Shown here one piece after another: positions 1 through 8,378 of a stretch of 42,268 nucleotides of DNA. Below the pieces are notes generated by a model, which was not told the origin of the DNA, searched no databases, and worked only from the letters and a program-made list of their open reading frames with translations. Every line of letters starts with the position of its first letter. Position 1 is the first letter of the stretch. The DNA comes from Epibacterium ulvae (lineage in GTDB: Bacteria; Pseudomonadota; Alphaproteobacteria; Rhodobacterales; Rhodobacteraceae), in NCBI RefSeq assembly GCF_018678075.1, contig NZ_JAHHIR010000024.1, positions 1 to 42,268 on the forward strand. Reading direction: 5' to 3'. A program made the position numbers and the translations under genes.

Positions 1-101
1 GCCGGGCAGTGAACGCGTGGCTGGCCGTGGGACTTCGGAAAATACGGCTCAAGACGCGCCATCTGCGCATCCGACAGCCAGAAGAGATCAGACAGGTTCA
101 C
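1..101 (-). CDS. IS5-family transposase, N-terminal fragment
   Basis: The leftward reading frame begins with a GTG at 99-101 and gives VNLSDLFWLSDAQMARLEPY, followed by FPKSHGQPRV. This is the typical opening of IS5-family transposases of alphaproteobacteria (a DLFWL.D.QMARL.P.FPKSHG pattern). It is cut by the window edge after about 33 residues. An in-frame stop lies just upstream of the GTG, which supports GTG as the start. The DDE catalytic residues lie beyond the window, so it cannot be said whether the transposase is intact. Confidence 0.65.
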   Translation of the reverse strand, partial: MNLSDLFWLSDAQMARLEPYFPKSHGQPRVHCP

Positions 102-162
102 CGTTCAATTTTTCGGTCAGTGAATCATGCAAACAAACGGAAATCAATGGGTCCTGACCCTA
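1..162 (-). mobile_element. End of an IS5-like insertion sequence (partial)
   Basis: The leftward strand starts at about 162 with GGGTCAGGACCC, which resembles the terminal inverted repeat of IS5-family (IS427-like) elements. It runs through a short leader into the start of a transposase reading off the window edge. The element interrupts the PDC-sensor gene to its right: that gene's coding sequence ends in a TAG formed at the junction. Only one end of the element is in the window, so length and target duplication cannot be read. The family call rests on the transposase N-terminus plus the terminal motif. Confidence 0.7.
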
Positions 163-669
163 GTAATGACCCGAAGATTCATCCTGTTCAATATCACCAA
201 AGTGATAGGCCTCCGCGTTGACGCCATAGGTTTGGTTGAACTTGGCCTCGTCCCCCTGCCAGAAATCAGACGTTGTGTCCGACGCCGCGACGTTCAGACC
301 GTGCAGATCCATGATGAAGACTTCGGTGATATAGCCCTCGGACCTCTCAACCTGGTTGCGCAGGAAGTCAGCGGTTGTATTTGACAGCACCGGCGTGATG
401 GTCGGGGTCGCGGATTGGCCCACTTCGGCGCGCCATTGCGCGTCCAGCGTATCAATCATGGCTTGGTCGTAGTCGGCGGTTTTGTTGTTCAGCGCTTTGA
501 TGGCCGAAATCAACACTTCGGAATGGGCCCAGTCGCGGATGTTGGACTGCAGATAACGCTCCATCGCAGGGGCAAATTCATTGGCGAGAACCGGAGTAGA
601 CAGGGTGGCGGCGGTCAGTGTCAGGCTGGCGGCGGTTAGGGAACAATTTGTTGATTCGTTACTCTTCTA
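160..669 (-). pseudogene. Exported PDC/Cache-type sensor protein, truncated at both ends
   Basis: The longest ATG-initiated stretch (160-564, 134 aa) contains AEVGQSATP, DFLRNQVERSEGYITEVFIMD, HGLNVAASDTTSDFWQGDE and DIEQDESSGHY. This is the pattern of small periplasmic PDC-sensor proteins common in Rhodobacterales. Reading upstream in the same frame gives a signal-peptide-like run (LTAASLTLTAATLSTPVLANEF), but there is no ATG, GTG or TTG before a stop at 667-669. The normal start is therefore lost, or a frameshift lies near 640-647. At the C-terminus the family normally continues after DESSG.Y with a beta-strand segment. Here the frame stops exactly where the IS5-like element begins. The gene is probably inactive. 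Its original partner (chemoreceptor-like or other signalling) cannot be inferred. Confidence 0.7.
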
Positions 670-859
670 GGCTGGCCTATTTCGACTTGCTCCACCTAGC
701 CTTGGCCAAAAAGATTGGCTGATCGTTAACTCATCGCAAAACACAACTTAAGATGTGATATGCATACTGCGCGCACGCTGCAGCCACATTCCGCAATATG
801 TGGTTGTTGAAATCATACCATTCACCCAATGATTGCACAATCTTAGGTGGCGGGTCGCG

Positions 860-2263
860 TCAATAAGATAGGATCTTACCTGGGTTCATAATGTTATCGG
901 GATCCAGCGCGGATTTGATCGCGGCCATAAAGCGAATGGTTTCGCCCAGCTCGCGCGCCACATAGCTGCGTTTACCTTGCCCGACCCCGTGTTCGCCGGT
1001 GCAGGTGCCTTCCATCGCGATGGCGGTGTCGGCCAGCCATTTGAGGTACGAATCAGCGCGCTCCTGTTCGGCGGCGTTGCCCGGTTCCAGCAACAACAGC
1101 GCGTGGAAATTGCCGTCGCCCACGTGGCCGACCATGGGGGCCAGCAGGTCCAGCTCTTCTGCTTTGGCGCGGGCTAGGCTCACACATTCGGCCAGACGCG
1201 AGATTGGCACGCAGACATCGGTGGACAACCCTTTGGCACCGGGGCGCAAGGCGTGGCTGGCCCAATAGACATCATGGCGGGCCTGCCAAAGCTTGTTGCG
1301 CTCTTCGGCTGTTGAGGTGGCGGCGAAATCCTGACCTTCGAATTCTTCCGCGATGGAGGCGAACATGTCGCTTTGTTCTATCACCCCCGCGTCTGAGCCG
1401 TGAAATTCCAGCAACAGCAATGGCACTTCGGGCAGGTCGAGTTTTGAATAGGCCTTGGCGGCGCGCACGCTGAGCACATCCAACAGCTCGATCCGGGCGA
1501 CGGGAATGCCATATTGGATGGTCATCATCACCGCCTGACAGGCCGCTTCGACCGAAGGGAAGGAACAGCGGGCGGATCGGATCGCCTCGGGGACGCCTTG
1601 TAGGCGCAGAGTGAGCTCGGTGATAACACCGAGCGTGCCCTCAGATCCGATCAAAAGGCGGGCCATATCATAACCGGCCGAAGATTTCTTGGCCCGGGCG
1701 CCTGTGCGGATGATCGTTCCATCGGCCATCACCGCCTCAAGGCTGAGGATATTGTCCTTCATCGTGCCATAGCGCACTGCATTGGTGCCGGACGCGCGGG
1801 TTGCCGCCATGCCGCCCAGCGATGCATTGGCACCGGGATCGATGGGAAAGAACAGCCCCTGATCGCGCAAATGGGTGTTGAGCTGTTCACGCGTCACACC
1901 GGGCTGCACCACCACATCAAGGTCCGCCGCATGCACCGCCTTGATCTGGTTCATCTGGCTGAGATCAAGGGAAATCCCCCCGGCTGGTGCGTTCAGGTGT
2001 CCCTCAAGCGAGGAGCCGGTGCCAAAGGGGATCACCGGGACCTTGCGCAAAGCGCAGAGTTTCACAACCTCGGCCACCTCATCCGTTGAGGTAACAAAAA
2101 CAACCGCATCCGGGATCTGGTTAGCCATCGAGGTGGTGGTGTGACCGTGTTGTTCGCGCATCGACTGGCCAGTGTGCAAACGGTCCGCGAACCGATCCGA
2201 AAGGGCTGCGATAACCGTGGCGATGCCGGCCTCGTTACGGGGCAATGTGGTGATGGCGGCCAT
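860..2263 (-). CDS. FAD-linked D-lactate dehydrogenase (cytochrome type), GlcD/Dld family
   Basis: This 467-residue flavoprotein oxidises a D-2-hydroxy acid, most likely D-lactate to pyruvate, and passes electrons to the respiratory chain. The N-terminal FAD-binding domain (PCMH type) shows VIPFGTGSSLEGH near residues 98-110 and the PGVTREQLN and GANASLGGMAATRASGTNAVRYGT segments. The C-terminal FAD-oxidase domain ends with VGHVGDGNFH, CTGEHGVGQGKR and DPDNIMNPGKIL, all hallmarks of the GlcD/Dld/AIP2 family. The length matches single-subunit D-lactate dehydrogenases rather than the GlcDEF complex, and no glcE or glcF is adjacent. The start ATG has a GGAGAG ribosome-binding site. The specific substrate (lactate, glycolate or 2-hydroxyglutarate) cannot be fixed from sequence. 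Confidence 0.88.
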   Translation of the reverse strand: MAAITTLPRNEAGIATVIAALSDRFADRLHTGQSMREQHGHTTTSMANQIPDAVVFVTSTDEVAEVVKLCALRKVPVIPFGTGSSLEGHLNAPAGGISLDLSQMNQIKAVHAADLDVVVQPGVTREQLNTHLRDQGLFFPIDPGANASLGGMAATRASGTNAVRYGTMKDNILSLEAVMADGTIIRTGARAKKSSAGYDMARLLIGSEGTLGVITELTLRLQGVPEAIRSARCSFPSVEAACQAVMMTIQYGIPVARIELLDVLSVRAAKAYSKLDLPEVPLLLLEFHGSDAGVIEQSDMFASIAEEFEGQDFAATSTAEERNKLWQARHDVYWASHALRPGAKGLSTDVCVPISRLAECVSLARAKAEELDLLAPMVGHVGDGNFHALLLLEPGNAAEQERADSYLKWLADTAIAMEGTCTGEHGVGQGKRSYVARELGETIRFMAAIKSALDPDNIMNPGKILSY

Positions 2264-2293
2264 GTCGATCTCTCCCGGTCTTAAACACCCGCG

Positions 2294-2322
2294 AAAGATC
2301 GCATGTTAAGCATCTATGTCAA
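2294..2322 (-). promoter_or_regulatory. Candidate sigma-70 promoter of the D-lactate dehydrogenase gene
   Basis: Leftward, TTGACA (2317-2322) is followed after 17 bp by ATCTTT (2294-2299), about 30 bp ahead of the start codon. The -35 match is perfect and the -10 match is weak. Assigned by eye only. Confidence 0.35.
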
Positions 2323-2347
2323 TGGGTTGAACACCCGACACCTGTGG

Positions 2348-4132
2348 CTATTCGCCAAGCGCGATACCTTCGCGACGGGGATCTGCGGCACCTTTTAGCA
2401 CCTCTCCCACCTCAATCGCGTGGAGGCCAGAGTTGAGACTGCGGGCATTGACCTCAAACCCGGCGAGTTTCATCAAGGGCATAAGAACTTCGGCGCCGGT
2501 GCCCTCCTCCATGTCATAGGTGCCAAATCGGTTGACCAGATGCGGCATCGCCAACGCCTGTTGCAGCGGCATGTCCCAATCAGCCCACGCGATGATGGTT
2601 TTGGCGACATAGCCGATGATGCGGCTGCCACCGGGGGAGCCGATCACCAGCGCGGGCTTGCCGTCTTCCATCACGATGGTTGGCGCCATCGAGGAGCGCG
2701 GACGTTTGCCGGGCTCCAGTCGGTTGGCGATGGGCAGCCCGTCACGGTGGCTGCGGAAAGAGAAATCGGTCAGCTCATTGTTCAACAGGAACCCGCCCGC
2801 CATCAGACGCGAGCCAAAGGCGTTTTCGATTGTCGTCGTCATCGACAGCGCATTGCCATAAGCGTCTACGATGGAGATATGCGAGGTCGAGGGCAGTTCC
2901 AACGCTTCGTCATCGGCCAAGTTCAGCGCGTGGTCGAATTCTGGCGTTCCGGGTGCGACCTGCGTCAAGGCTTTTTTGCCGCCCAGCAAGCGCGCCCGCT
3001 TGGCCAAATAGGCGGGGTCCACCAGGCCATTAGTGGGGACCGGGACAAAGTCGCTGTCGGCCATATACCGGCCACGATCCGCAAAGGCGAGGCGCGAAGC
3101 ATCGCCGATCAGACGCCAGCTGTCAGGGTGTTGTTCGCCCAGCTCCGCCAGATCGTAATGCCCCAACATGCCGAGGATCTGCCCCACGGTCAGCGCCCCT
3201 GATGAAGGCGGGCCCATGCCGCAAACCTCAAATTCGCGGTAGCTGGCGCAGACTGGCGCGCGTTCCTTGACCTCGTAAATCGCCAGATCCATAGCCGACA
3301 GAACACCGGGATTGCCCGGTGCCGTGTTCACGGTTCTGACAATGTCAGCCGCCAGCGGACCTGTATAGATCGCATCGGCGCCATGGGTTGCAAGGGCCTG
3401 CAATGTCTCTGCATAGCGGGGGTTTTTCAGTGTTTCACCGGCTGTGATCGGCGTGCCACCGGGCAGGAAATATGCGGCTGTTGCGTCAAACCGCGACAGG
3501 CGTTCAGCATCGCGTTCAACCAATTGCGCCAATCGGGGCGAGACGGTGAAACCATCGCGCGCCAGATCGGTTGCGGCCTGAAACAAGGTCGGCCAATTCG
3601 CACGTCCCCAACGGCGGTGTGCGGTTTCCAGCAACGCGGGCGTGCCCGGCGTGCCAACAGATCGACCGCCAACCACAGCATCAAAGAATTTAAGCGGCTC
3701 GCCCGCATCATCCTGAAACAGGCGCGGTGTTGCGGCCAAAGGCGCGGTTTCGCGACCATCCAACGTTGTCAGCTCCCCGGTGGTGCCGTCATACCAGACC
3801 AGAAACGCACCACCGCCCAGACCCGAGGATTGCGGCTCCACCAGTCCCAGAACCACCTGGACGGCCACCATTGCATCCGCGGCCGTGCCGCCGGCGCGCA
3901 GCACCTCAGCGCCAGCTTCCACCGCCAGCGGGTTGGCGGCTGCGATCATCCAGTTCTCGGCCGTGACCTCTTGGCCTGCGTCCTTGGCTGCCAATGCTGC
4001 CTGCACGGCGGGTGACGCAAGAGCGAACGCCCCTTTGGTCGCAGCCTCAGGCGCAACCGCATCGGCGGCCTGTTGAGCAAATGCGGGCGCTGCCAACAGG
4101 CAGGCCAGAGCGCTGAGTGAGAGGATGCGCAT
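2348..4132 (-). CDS. ggt: Gamma-glutamyltransferase (glutathione hydrolase) precursor
   Basis: This 594-residue periplasmic Ntn-hydrolase cleaves gamma-glutamyl bonds of glutathione and related compounds and can transfer the glutamyl group. Residues 1-19 are a clear signal peptide ending in AFA. The proenzyme is expected to cut itself before Thr416 in the S-T-S-H-I-S motif, giving a large and a small subunit; that threonine is then the nucleophile. Other family signatures are GGTAADAMVAVQ and SGLGGGAF (substrate arginine-loop region), MGPPSSGA, and GSPGGSRI near the end. The length is normal for bacterial enzymes. A GGAGA ribosome-binding site precedes the ATG. It lies between the D-lactate dehydrogenase and btaB with gaps of 84 and 216 bp, so it probably has its own promoter. 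A role in glutathione salvage is inferred from the family. Confidence 0.93.
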   Translation of the reverse strand: MRILSLSALACLLAAPAFAQQAADAVAPEAATKGAFALASPAVQAALAAKDAGQEVTAENWMIAAANPLAVEAGAEVLRAGGTAADAMVAVQVVLGLVEPQSSGLGGGAFLVWYDGTTGELTTLDGRETAPLAATPRLFQDDAGEPLKFFDAVVGGRSVGTPGTPALLETAHRRWGRANWPTLFQAATDLARDGFTVSPRLAQLVERDAERLSRFDATAAYFLPGGTPITAGETLKNPRYAETLQALATHGADAIYTGPLAADIVRTVNTAPGNPGVLSAMDLAIYEVKERAPVCASYREFEVCGMGPPSSGALTVGQILGMLGHYDLAELGEQHPDSWRLIGDASRLAFADRGRYMADSDFVPVPTNGLVDPAYLAKRARLLGGKKALTQVAPGTPEFDHALNLADDEALELPSTSHISIVDAYGNALSMTTTIENAFGSRLMAGGFLLNNELTDFSFRSHRDGLPIANRLEPGKRPRSSMAPTIVMEDGKPALVIGSPGGSRIIGYVAKTIIAWADWDMPLQQALAMPHLVNRFGTYDMEEGTGAEVLMPLMKLAGFEVNARSLNSGLHAIEVGEVLKGAADPRREGIALGE

Positions 4133-4348
4133 GGGATTTCTCCGTTTGGGGGCAGTCGACGCCAGAAAAACGCGTTAACCAAGAATTGTCACGGGGTTTA
4201 TTTCACATGGCAATGAAATAGAACACAGAAACGGCGCCGGGATCGCTGTCACCGCCCAAGAATGCCGCATGTGGTTTCCCCATCCGAGTTCTAGCGCGTT
4301 CTAGTCAGACGGCCACGAATTGGGGCGATTTTTGTGTGGGAGCAGCCC

Positions 4349-4993
4349 TTAGGCAGCGTCGTCTTTGGTCAACTGCCCATAAAACGCGTAGTTGCGGTAG
4401 AGGCCTTGGACCACCAGCCTGTCCGTGTCTGCGCGACAGTCACGCATCGCAGCTTCAAGCGTGTCACGGGGGCTCACATGGAACCGTGCGAGCCAGGCCA
4501 ACAAAAGACGTTGGAACCAGCCGGGCAGGCCTGCGCTGTCGCCAAAATCCACCACATGCAAGCGTCCGCCGGGGGCCAGGTGCCGCTTTGCCTCTGTCAG
4601 CGCGCCCTGCCAATCGGGGATCATCGACAGGCTGTAGGAAAGAATGACGTGGTCGAAACCCTCCACATCAAACAGCGCCTTTGGTTCAAATTGGCAGGCA
4701 TCGCCCTGCGCCAGGGAGACATCCGCACCGAGTTTTGCGCGTGCGGTGGTCAGCATCTGGTCAGAGATATCCAGCCCGAACAGCTGCGCCTCAGGGTAGC
4801 GGTTACGGATCAGGGAGAGGTTGCGCCCGGTGCCGCAAGCGACCTCAAGCACCCGCTCACCGGGTTGGACATTCATGCCCTCGATCAGGTGATCGCGTCC
4901 CAGCAGGTAATACTTCCGCGTCACGTCATAGATCAGACGTTGGTAGCGATAGGTCTGATCCATCAAGGCGCTGTGTTCGGTAGTATCGCTCAT
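4349..4993 (-). CDS. btaB: BtaB-like SAM-dependent N-methyltransferase of betaine-lipid synthesis
   Basis: This 214-residue class I methyltransferase carries the SAM-binding motif VLEVACGTGRNL near residues 50-60 and an acidic post-I loop (LFGLDIS). It is the second enzyme of diacylglyceryl-trimethylhomoserine (DGTS) synthesis, which adds three methyl groups to the amine of diacylglyceryl-homoserine. The assignment rests mainly on context: its ATG overlaps the stop of btaA by 4 bp (ATGA), the arrangement expected of a two-enzyme pathway. By sequence alone it could be another small methyltransferase. The protein has no signal peptide and presumably works at the inner face of the membrane. Confidence 0.85.
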   Translation of the reverse strand: MSDTTEHSALMDQTYRYQRLIYDVTRKYYLLGRDHLIEGMNVQPGERVLEVACGTGRNLSLIRNRYPEAQLFGLDISDQMLTTARAKLGADVSLAQGDACQFEPKALFDVEGFDHVILSYSLSMIPDWQGALTEAKRHLAPGGRLHVVDFGDSAGLPGWFQRLLLAWLARFHVSPRDTLEAAMRDCRADTDRLVVQGLYRNYAFYGQLTKDDAA

Positions 4994-6213
4994 GATGCGG
5001 ACTTTCGATAGAGATGCACACCGCCGTAGATCGCCGAGCGATCGGTTTCAAACGCGGTTTGCGAGGCATCTGCGTCATAGGACCATTGATCCAGCGTTGC
5101 AGCCTGCACCCGGCCCGGCAGGATGTCGTCGGTGCCACCGGTGCGGAACAGCACCCGTGCGCCGGGTTTGGCGGTGCGGGTGATCTCGTCCCACAGCGCG
5201 TTGAGCTGCGCATCGGTCATCCAGTCCTGGGCGTCCAACAGAATATAGACCGTTTTCGACTGGTTCGGCGCCTGGGCCAGCACATCGGTGATCGAGCGGT
5301 TCCAGACCGTGGCACGCGCGGCTGCACTGCGCAACGCCTCAAAATTCTGCGGTTCGAGATAGGGCGGCACCGGACCGCTGCCGTCGGCCTTGTAAGCGCG
5401 GTTGGCGGCCTGCCAGGCAAAGTAATTCTCGGCGATGGGGAAGTCACAAAACAGCTTGCGGGTGCGTTCTTTTAGCACGGGGATGATGTCACCCCCGGCG
5501 TCGTCGGCCAGTTTGTCATATTGTGCGGGCGGGATCCCGAGGCCAAACAGCGAGGCACGGCGGCGGGCGAGGAATTTCACCAAACGCGTGTCATAAAGCG
5601 GCGCGATCTGGGTGTTGAAAAACGCCTCTTGCTCGGCCAGGGTCTTGGCCTCCAACAGTGGCTGGAAATCGACCCGCGTCACGCGGGCCAGCAGATGCAC
5701 GGCGCTTAGGAACCGGCCCAGCACGCCAAAGCGGTAAAATCCACGGGTAAACATGGAGATGCGCGATTTCAGCCCGTTGCGGCCACGCCAAAAGGCCTGC
5801 GCCTGCGCGTCCAGCTGTGGCAATACGTGGGTTTCCAGCAGGGCCCTGTTTTCACCCCGGTCCGCATGGCCAAAGATCGCGTAAAAGCTGTCGTAGTCCG
5901 GCACATGCGCGGCGGCGGCCAGTTTCAACCGGTTCAACTCAACATGCCAGGGTGACAGATCCACCGCGGTCAGCGAAGCAGGTTGGGTCGTCAGATAGGA
6001 CATCGCGTTGCAGCCGCCAGAGGCGATGCAGATGATGTGGTCGTCTTGGGTCAGCTGCAAGGCGGTCATGTCGCAGACCGGGTCTTCCCAGATTTGCGGA
6101 TAGACCAGACCACGAAACAGAAAGGCAAAGGCGCGTTCGGACAAAGTATCCAGAGAAAAAGACCGGTTTTCGTAAACCGCGTCTCCGATTGAGGTCGTAT
6201 GTGTCGCGCTCAT
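4990..6213 (-). CDS. btaA: BtaA, SAM:diacylglycerol 3-amino-3-carboxypropyl transferase
   Basis: This 407-residue DUF3419-family protein transfers the 3-amino-3-carboxypropyl group of S-adenosylmethionine to diacylglycerol, giving diacylglyceryl-homoserine, the first step of betaine-lipid (DGTS) synthesis. Recognisable family features are LVYPQIWEDPVCDMTAL in the N-terminal third, a SAM-binding IASGGCNAMSYL loop, AVDLSPWHVELNRLKLAA, and the C-terminal ARVLFRTGGTDDILPGR segment. The length is typical. It sits 12 bp downstream of plcP and overlaps btaB, forming one leftward operon. The diacylglycerol it uses would be supplied by the phospholipase encoded by plcP, so the three genes form a complete phosphorus-sparing lipid-exchange route. 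Confidence 0.92.
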   Translation of the reverse strand: MSATHTTSIGDAVYENRSFSLDTLSERAFAFLFRGLVYPQIWEDPVCDMTALQLTQDDHIICIASGGCNAMSYLTTQPASLTAVDLSPWHVELNRLKLAAAAHVPDYDSFYAIFGHADRGENRALLETHVLPQLDAQAQAFWRGRNGLKSRISMFTRGFYRFGVLGRFLSAVHLLARVTRVDFQPLLEAKTLAEQEAFFNTQIAPLYDTRLVKFLARRRASLFGLGIPPAQYDKLADDAGGDIIPVLKERTRKLFCDFPIAENYFAWQAANRAYKADGSGPVPPYLEPQNFEALRSAAARATVWNRSITDVLAQAPNQSKTVYILLDAQDWMTDAQLNALWDEITRTAKPGARVLFRTGGTDDILPGRVQAATLDQWSYDADASQTAFETDRSAIYGGVHLYRKSAS

Positions 6214-6225
6214 GCCTGCTCTTTT

Positions 6226-7035
6226 CTATTGGTTAACGGTGGTTTTTGTGTCGGCGCGCTTGCGCCGTTTTTGCCGCTTTTCCAGCAGCCGCAACCGGTT
6301 GTTGCGCGACTCCCAGTCGATCAAACGCAGATCGCCGTTGTCGTCCTCGACGATTGCGGTGCAGCTTTCGACCCAATCCCCGGTGTTTACATAGTGGATG
6401 TCGCCGATCTGGCGGATCGCTGCGTGGTGGATATGGCCGCAAATGACCCCGTCATAGCCGCGTTGGCGGGCGTCTTCTGACAGGGTTTCTTCGAATTTCC
6501 CGATGAAATTCACCGCCTGTTTGACCTGATGTTTGGCCCATTTCGACAGGGACCAATATTTGCGCGACCACAGGCCCCGCACCGAGTTGATCTTGGGGTT
6601 CAGCCAGATGAGCGCGGAATAGGCGCGGTCTCCGAAATAGGCGAGCCATTTGGCGTTGACGATGACCGTGTCGAATTGATCGCCATGGGTCACAAAGTAC
6701 CGCATCCCCTTGGCCGAGATGAATTCATCGTGGTCCCTGACCTCAATCCCTCCAAAATGGATGCCGGGAAAGCGGCGCATGACCTCATCATGATTGCCGG
6801 GAATGAACACCACACGGGTGCCTTGCCGGGCCTTTTCCAGGATGCACTGAATGACCGTGTTGTGCGAACTTGGCCAGTGCCAGCCACGTTGCAAGCGCCA
6901 TCCGTCCAGGATGTCGCCGACCAGATACAGCGTTTCGCACTGGTGCTTACCCAGAAAACCCACCAGCAGATCAGCGCGGCACCCTCGCGTTCCAAGATGG
7001 ACGTCAGAAATAAAAATTGCACGGTACGCTGTCAT
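6226..7035 (-). CDS. plcP: PlcP-type metallophosphoesterase (phospholipase C for lipid remodelling)
   Basis: This 269-residue calcineurin-like phosphoesterase has the full metal-binding set: D11-x-H13 (ISDVHLG), G40-D41, N81-H82-D (GNHDE), H117 (THGDQ) and H201-x-H203 (CGHIHH). It resembles LpxH, and many annotations call it UDP-2,3-diacylglucosamine diphosphatase. However, members of this subgroup next to betaine- or glyco-lipid synthesis genes are the PlcP phospholipases C, which degrade phospholipids to diacylglycerol during phosphate starvation in Roseobacters and rhizobia. Its position as first gene ahead of btaA and btaB strongly favours that role. The lysine/arginine-rich tail (KRQKRRKRAD) is a possible membrane-surface contact. 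A Pho-box-like sequence precedes it. Confidence 0.85.
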   Translation of the reverse strand: MTAYRAIFISDVHLGTRGCRADLLVGFLGKHQCETLYLVGDILDGWRLQRGWHWPSSHNTVIQCILEKARQGTRVVFIPGNHDEVMRRFPGIHFGGIEVRDHDEFISAKGMRYFVTHGDQFDTVIVNAKWLAYFGDRAYSALIWLNPKINSVRGLWSRKYWSLSKWAKHQVKQAVNFIGKFEETLSEDARQRGYDGVICGHIHHAAIRQIGDIHYVNTGDWVESCTAIVEDDNGDLRLIDWESRNNRLRLLEKRQKRRKRADTKTTVNQ

Positions 7036-7056
7036 AGAATGCTCAACTGAACGTTT

Positions 7057-7096
7057 TTAAATGAATTACAGCGGGAATGTGTCAACGTCATTACAG
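7057..7096 (-). promoter_or_regulatory. Pho-box-like promoter of plcP-btaA-btaB
   Basis: On the leftward strand CTGTAAT (7090-7096), four bases, then TTGACAC (7079-7085) form a 7-4-7 direct repeat like a PhoB box (consensus CTGTCAT twice). A further CTGTAAT lies at 7065-7071. The second half overlaps a TTGACA -35 (7080-7085) followed after 17 bp by ATTTAA (7057-7062), about 21 bp ahead of the plcP start. This is the geometry of PhoB-activated promoters. The second half-site matches the consensus at only 4 of 7 positions, so binding is inferred mainly from position and operon function. Confidence 0.5.
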
Positions 7097-7184
7097 CCCC
7101 CAAAATGTCTGAGAAAATTAGACTTCTAGCGCCTCATCGTATCAGCAAGCCATCAGCCAGCGGCGCAAAACGATGCCCCTGCCT

Positions 7185-8171
7185 TCACAACATCGAAGGC
7201 ACAACCAGATCCGGCGGGCGGTGGCCGTCTTCGAATGTTTTGATGTTGAGCAGGACTTTCTCACCCATCTCGACCCGGCCTTCGCGGGTAGCAGAGCCCA
7301 TATGCGGCAGCAGCACCACATTGGACAGCTCGCGCAGGCGAGGGTTTATTTCATGGCCGTTCTCATAGACGTCCAGCCCGGCGCCTGCGATCTCGGAAGC
7401 GCGCAGCATACGGGTCAGGGCGTTTTCATCGATCACCTCCCCGCGTGAGGTGTTGACGATCACCGCATCCGGTTTCAGCAGTTTCAGACGGCGCGCGTTC
7501 ATCAAGTGATAGGTCGAGGGCGTGGCCGGGCAGTTGACCGAGATCACATCCATCCGGGCCACCATCTGGTCGAGGCTTTCCCAATAGGTCGCCTCGAACC
7601 GGTCTTCGATATCGGCGTGCAGCCGACGACGGTTATGGTAGTGGACCTGCATCCCAAAAGCGGCGGCACGGCGCGCCACGGCCTGACCCACGCCGCCCAT
7701 GCCAAGGATCCCAATACGACGCCCCGCAAGACGACCGCCGAGCAGCGCAGTGGGCGCCCAGCCGGACCAGTCACCCTGTTGCATCAAGGCGAGACCTTCG
7801 GGAATGCGGCGCACCACGGCCATGATCAGCGCCATCGCCATATCGGCGGTGTCATCGGTCAAAACGCCGGGCGTGTTAGAGACCAGAATGCCCCGCTGGC
7901 GCGCGGTGGCGACATCGATGTGGTCAACGCCTGCACCATAATTGGCAACCAGCTTCAACTGCTCCCCCGCCTGCCCCAACAAGGCGGCGTCGATCGTGTC
8001 GGTGACCGTGGGCACAAGGATATCTGCACTTTGCACCGCTTCGATCAGCTCGGGTCGGGTCATCGGGGTGTCGTCATTGCGCAGGGTCACATTGAACAAT
8101 TCGCTTAGACGGGTTTCCACGGGGTCCGGCAACCGTCGCGTAACAACAACACTCAGTCGTTCTCTGGGCAC
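7185..8171 (-). CDS. D-2-hydroxyacid dehydrogenase (glyoxylate/hydroxypyruvate reductase family)
   Basis: This 328-residue NAD(P)-dependent enzyme probably interconverts glyoxylate and glycolate, or hydroxypyruvate and glycerate. The Rossmann motif GMGGVG is at residues 157-162, preceded by GRLAGRRIGIL. Catalytic Arg243 lies in VNTSRGEVID and catalytic His290 in LLPHMGSATREGR, with the acidic partner in the 265-275 segment around GLDVYE. The substrate-binding segment is VANYGAGVDHIDV. The start is a GTG at 8169-8171 with GGAGAG eight bases upstream. The NRRR after the second beta strand favours NADP over NAD. It is read in the same direction as plcP but with a 149-bp gap, so it is probably a separate unit. 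Confidence 0.87.
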   Translation of the reverse strand: MPRERLSVVVTRRLPDPVETRLSELFNVTLRNDDTPMTRPELIEAVQSADILVPTVTDTIDAALLGQAGEQLKLVANYGAGVDHIDVATARQRGILVSNTPGVLTDDTADMAMALIMAVVRRIPEGLALMQQGDWSGWAPTALLGGRLAGRRIGILGMGGVGQAVARRAAAFGMQVHYHNRRRLHADIEDRFEATYWESLDQMVARMDVISVNCPATPSTYHLMNARRLKLLKPDAVIVNTSRGEVIDENALTRMLRASEIAGAGLDVYENGHEINPRLRELSNVVLLPHMGSATREGRVEMGEKVLLNIKTFEDGHRPPDLVVPSML

Positions 8172-8378
8172 TTGGGGCTCTCCTCAGCTTTCCACAATGC
8201 GGTCTGCTGTGTCATGGTGACCGAGGACGCTGACGGGCACAAGAACCTAAGTTGTTTTGGTTGCAGCTTTCACGCCACTTCGCGTAAGAGACGCCACAAA
8301 CAGGCAGCACTGGCAACCGCAGCATCCACGCGCCTTGGGTAGGTCAATTGCGAAACACCGAAAAAGAGTGAGCAGGCA

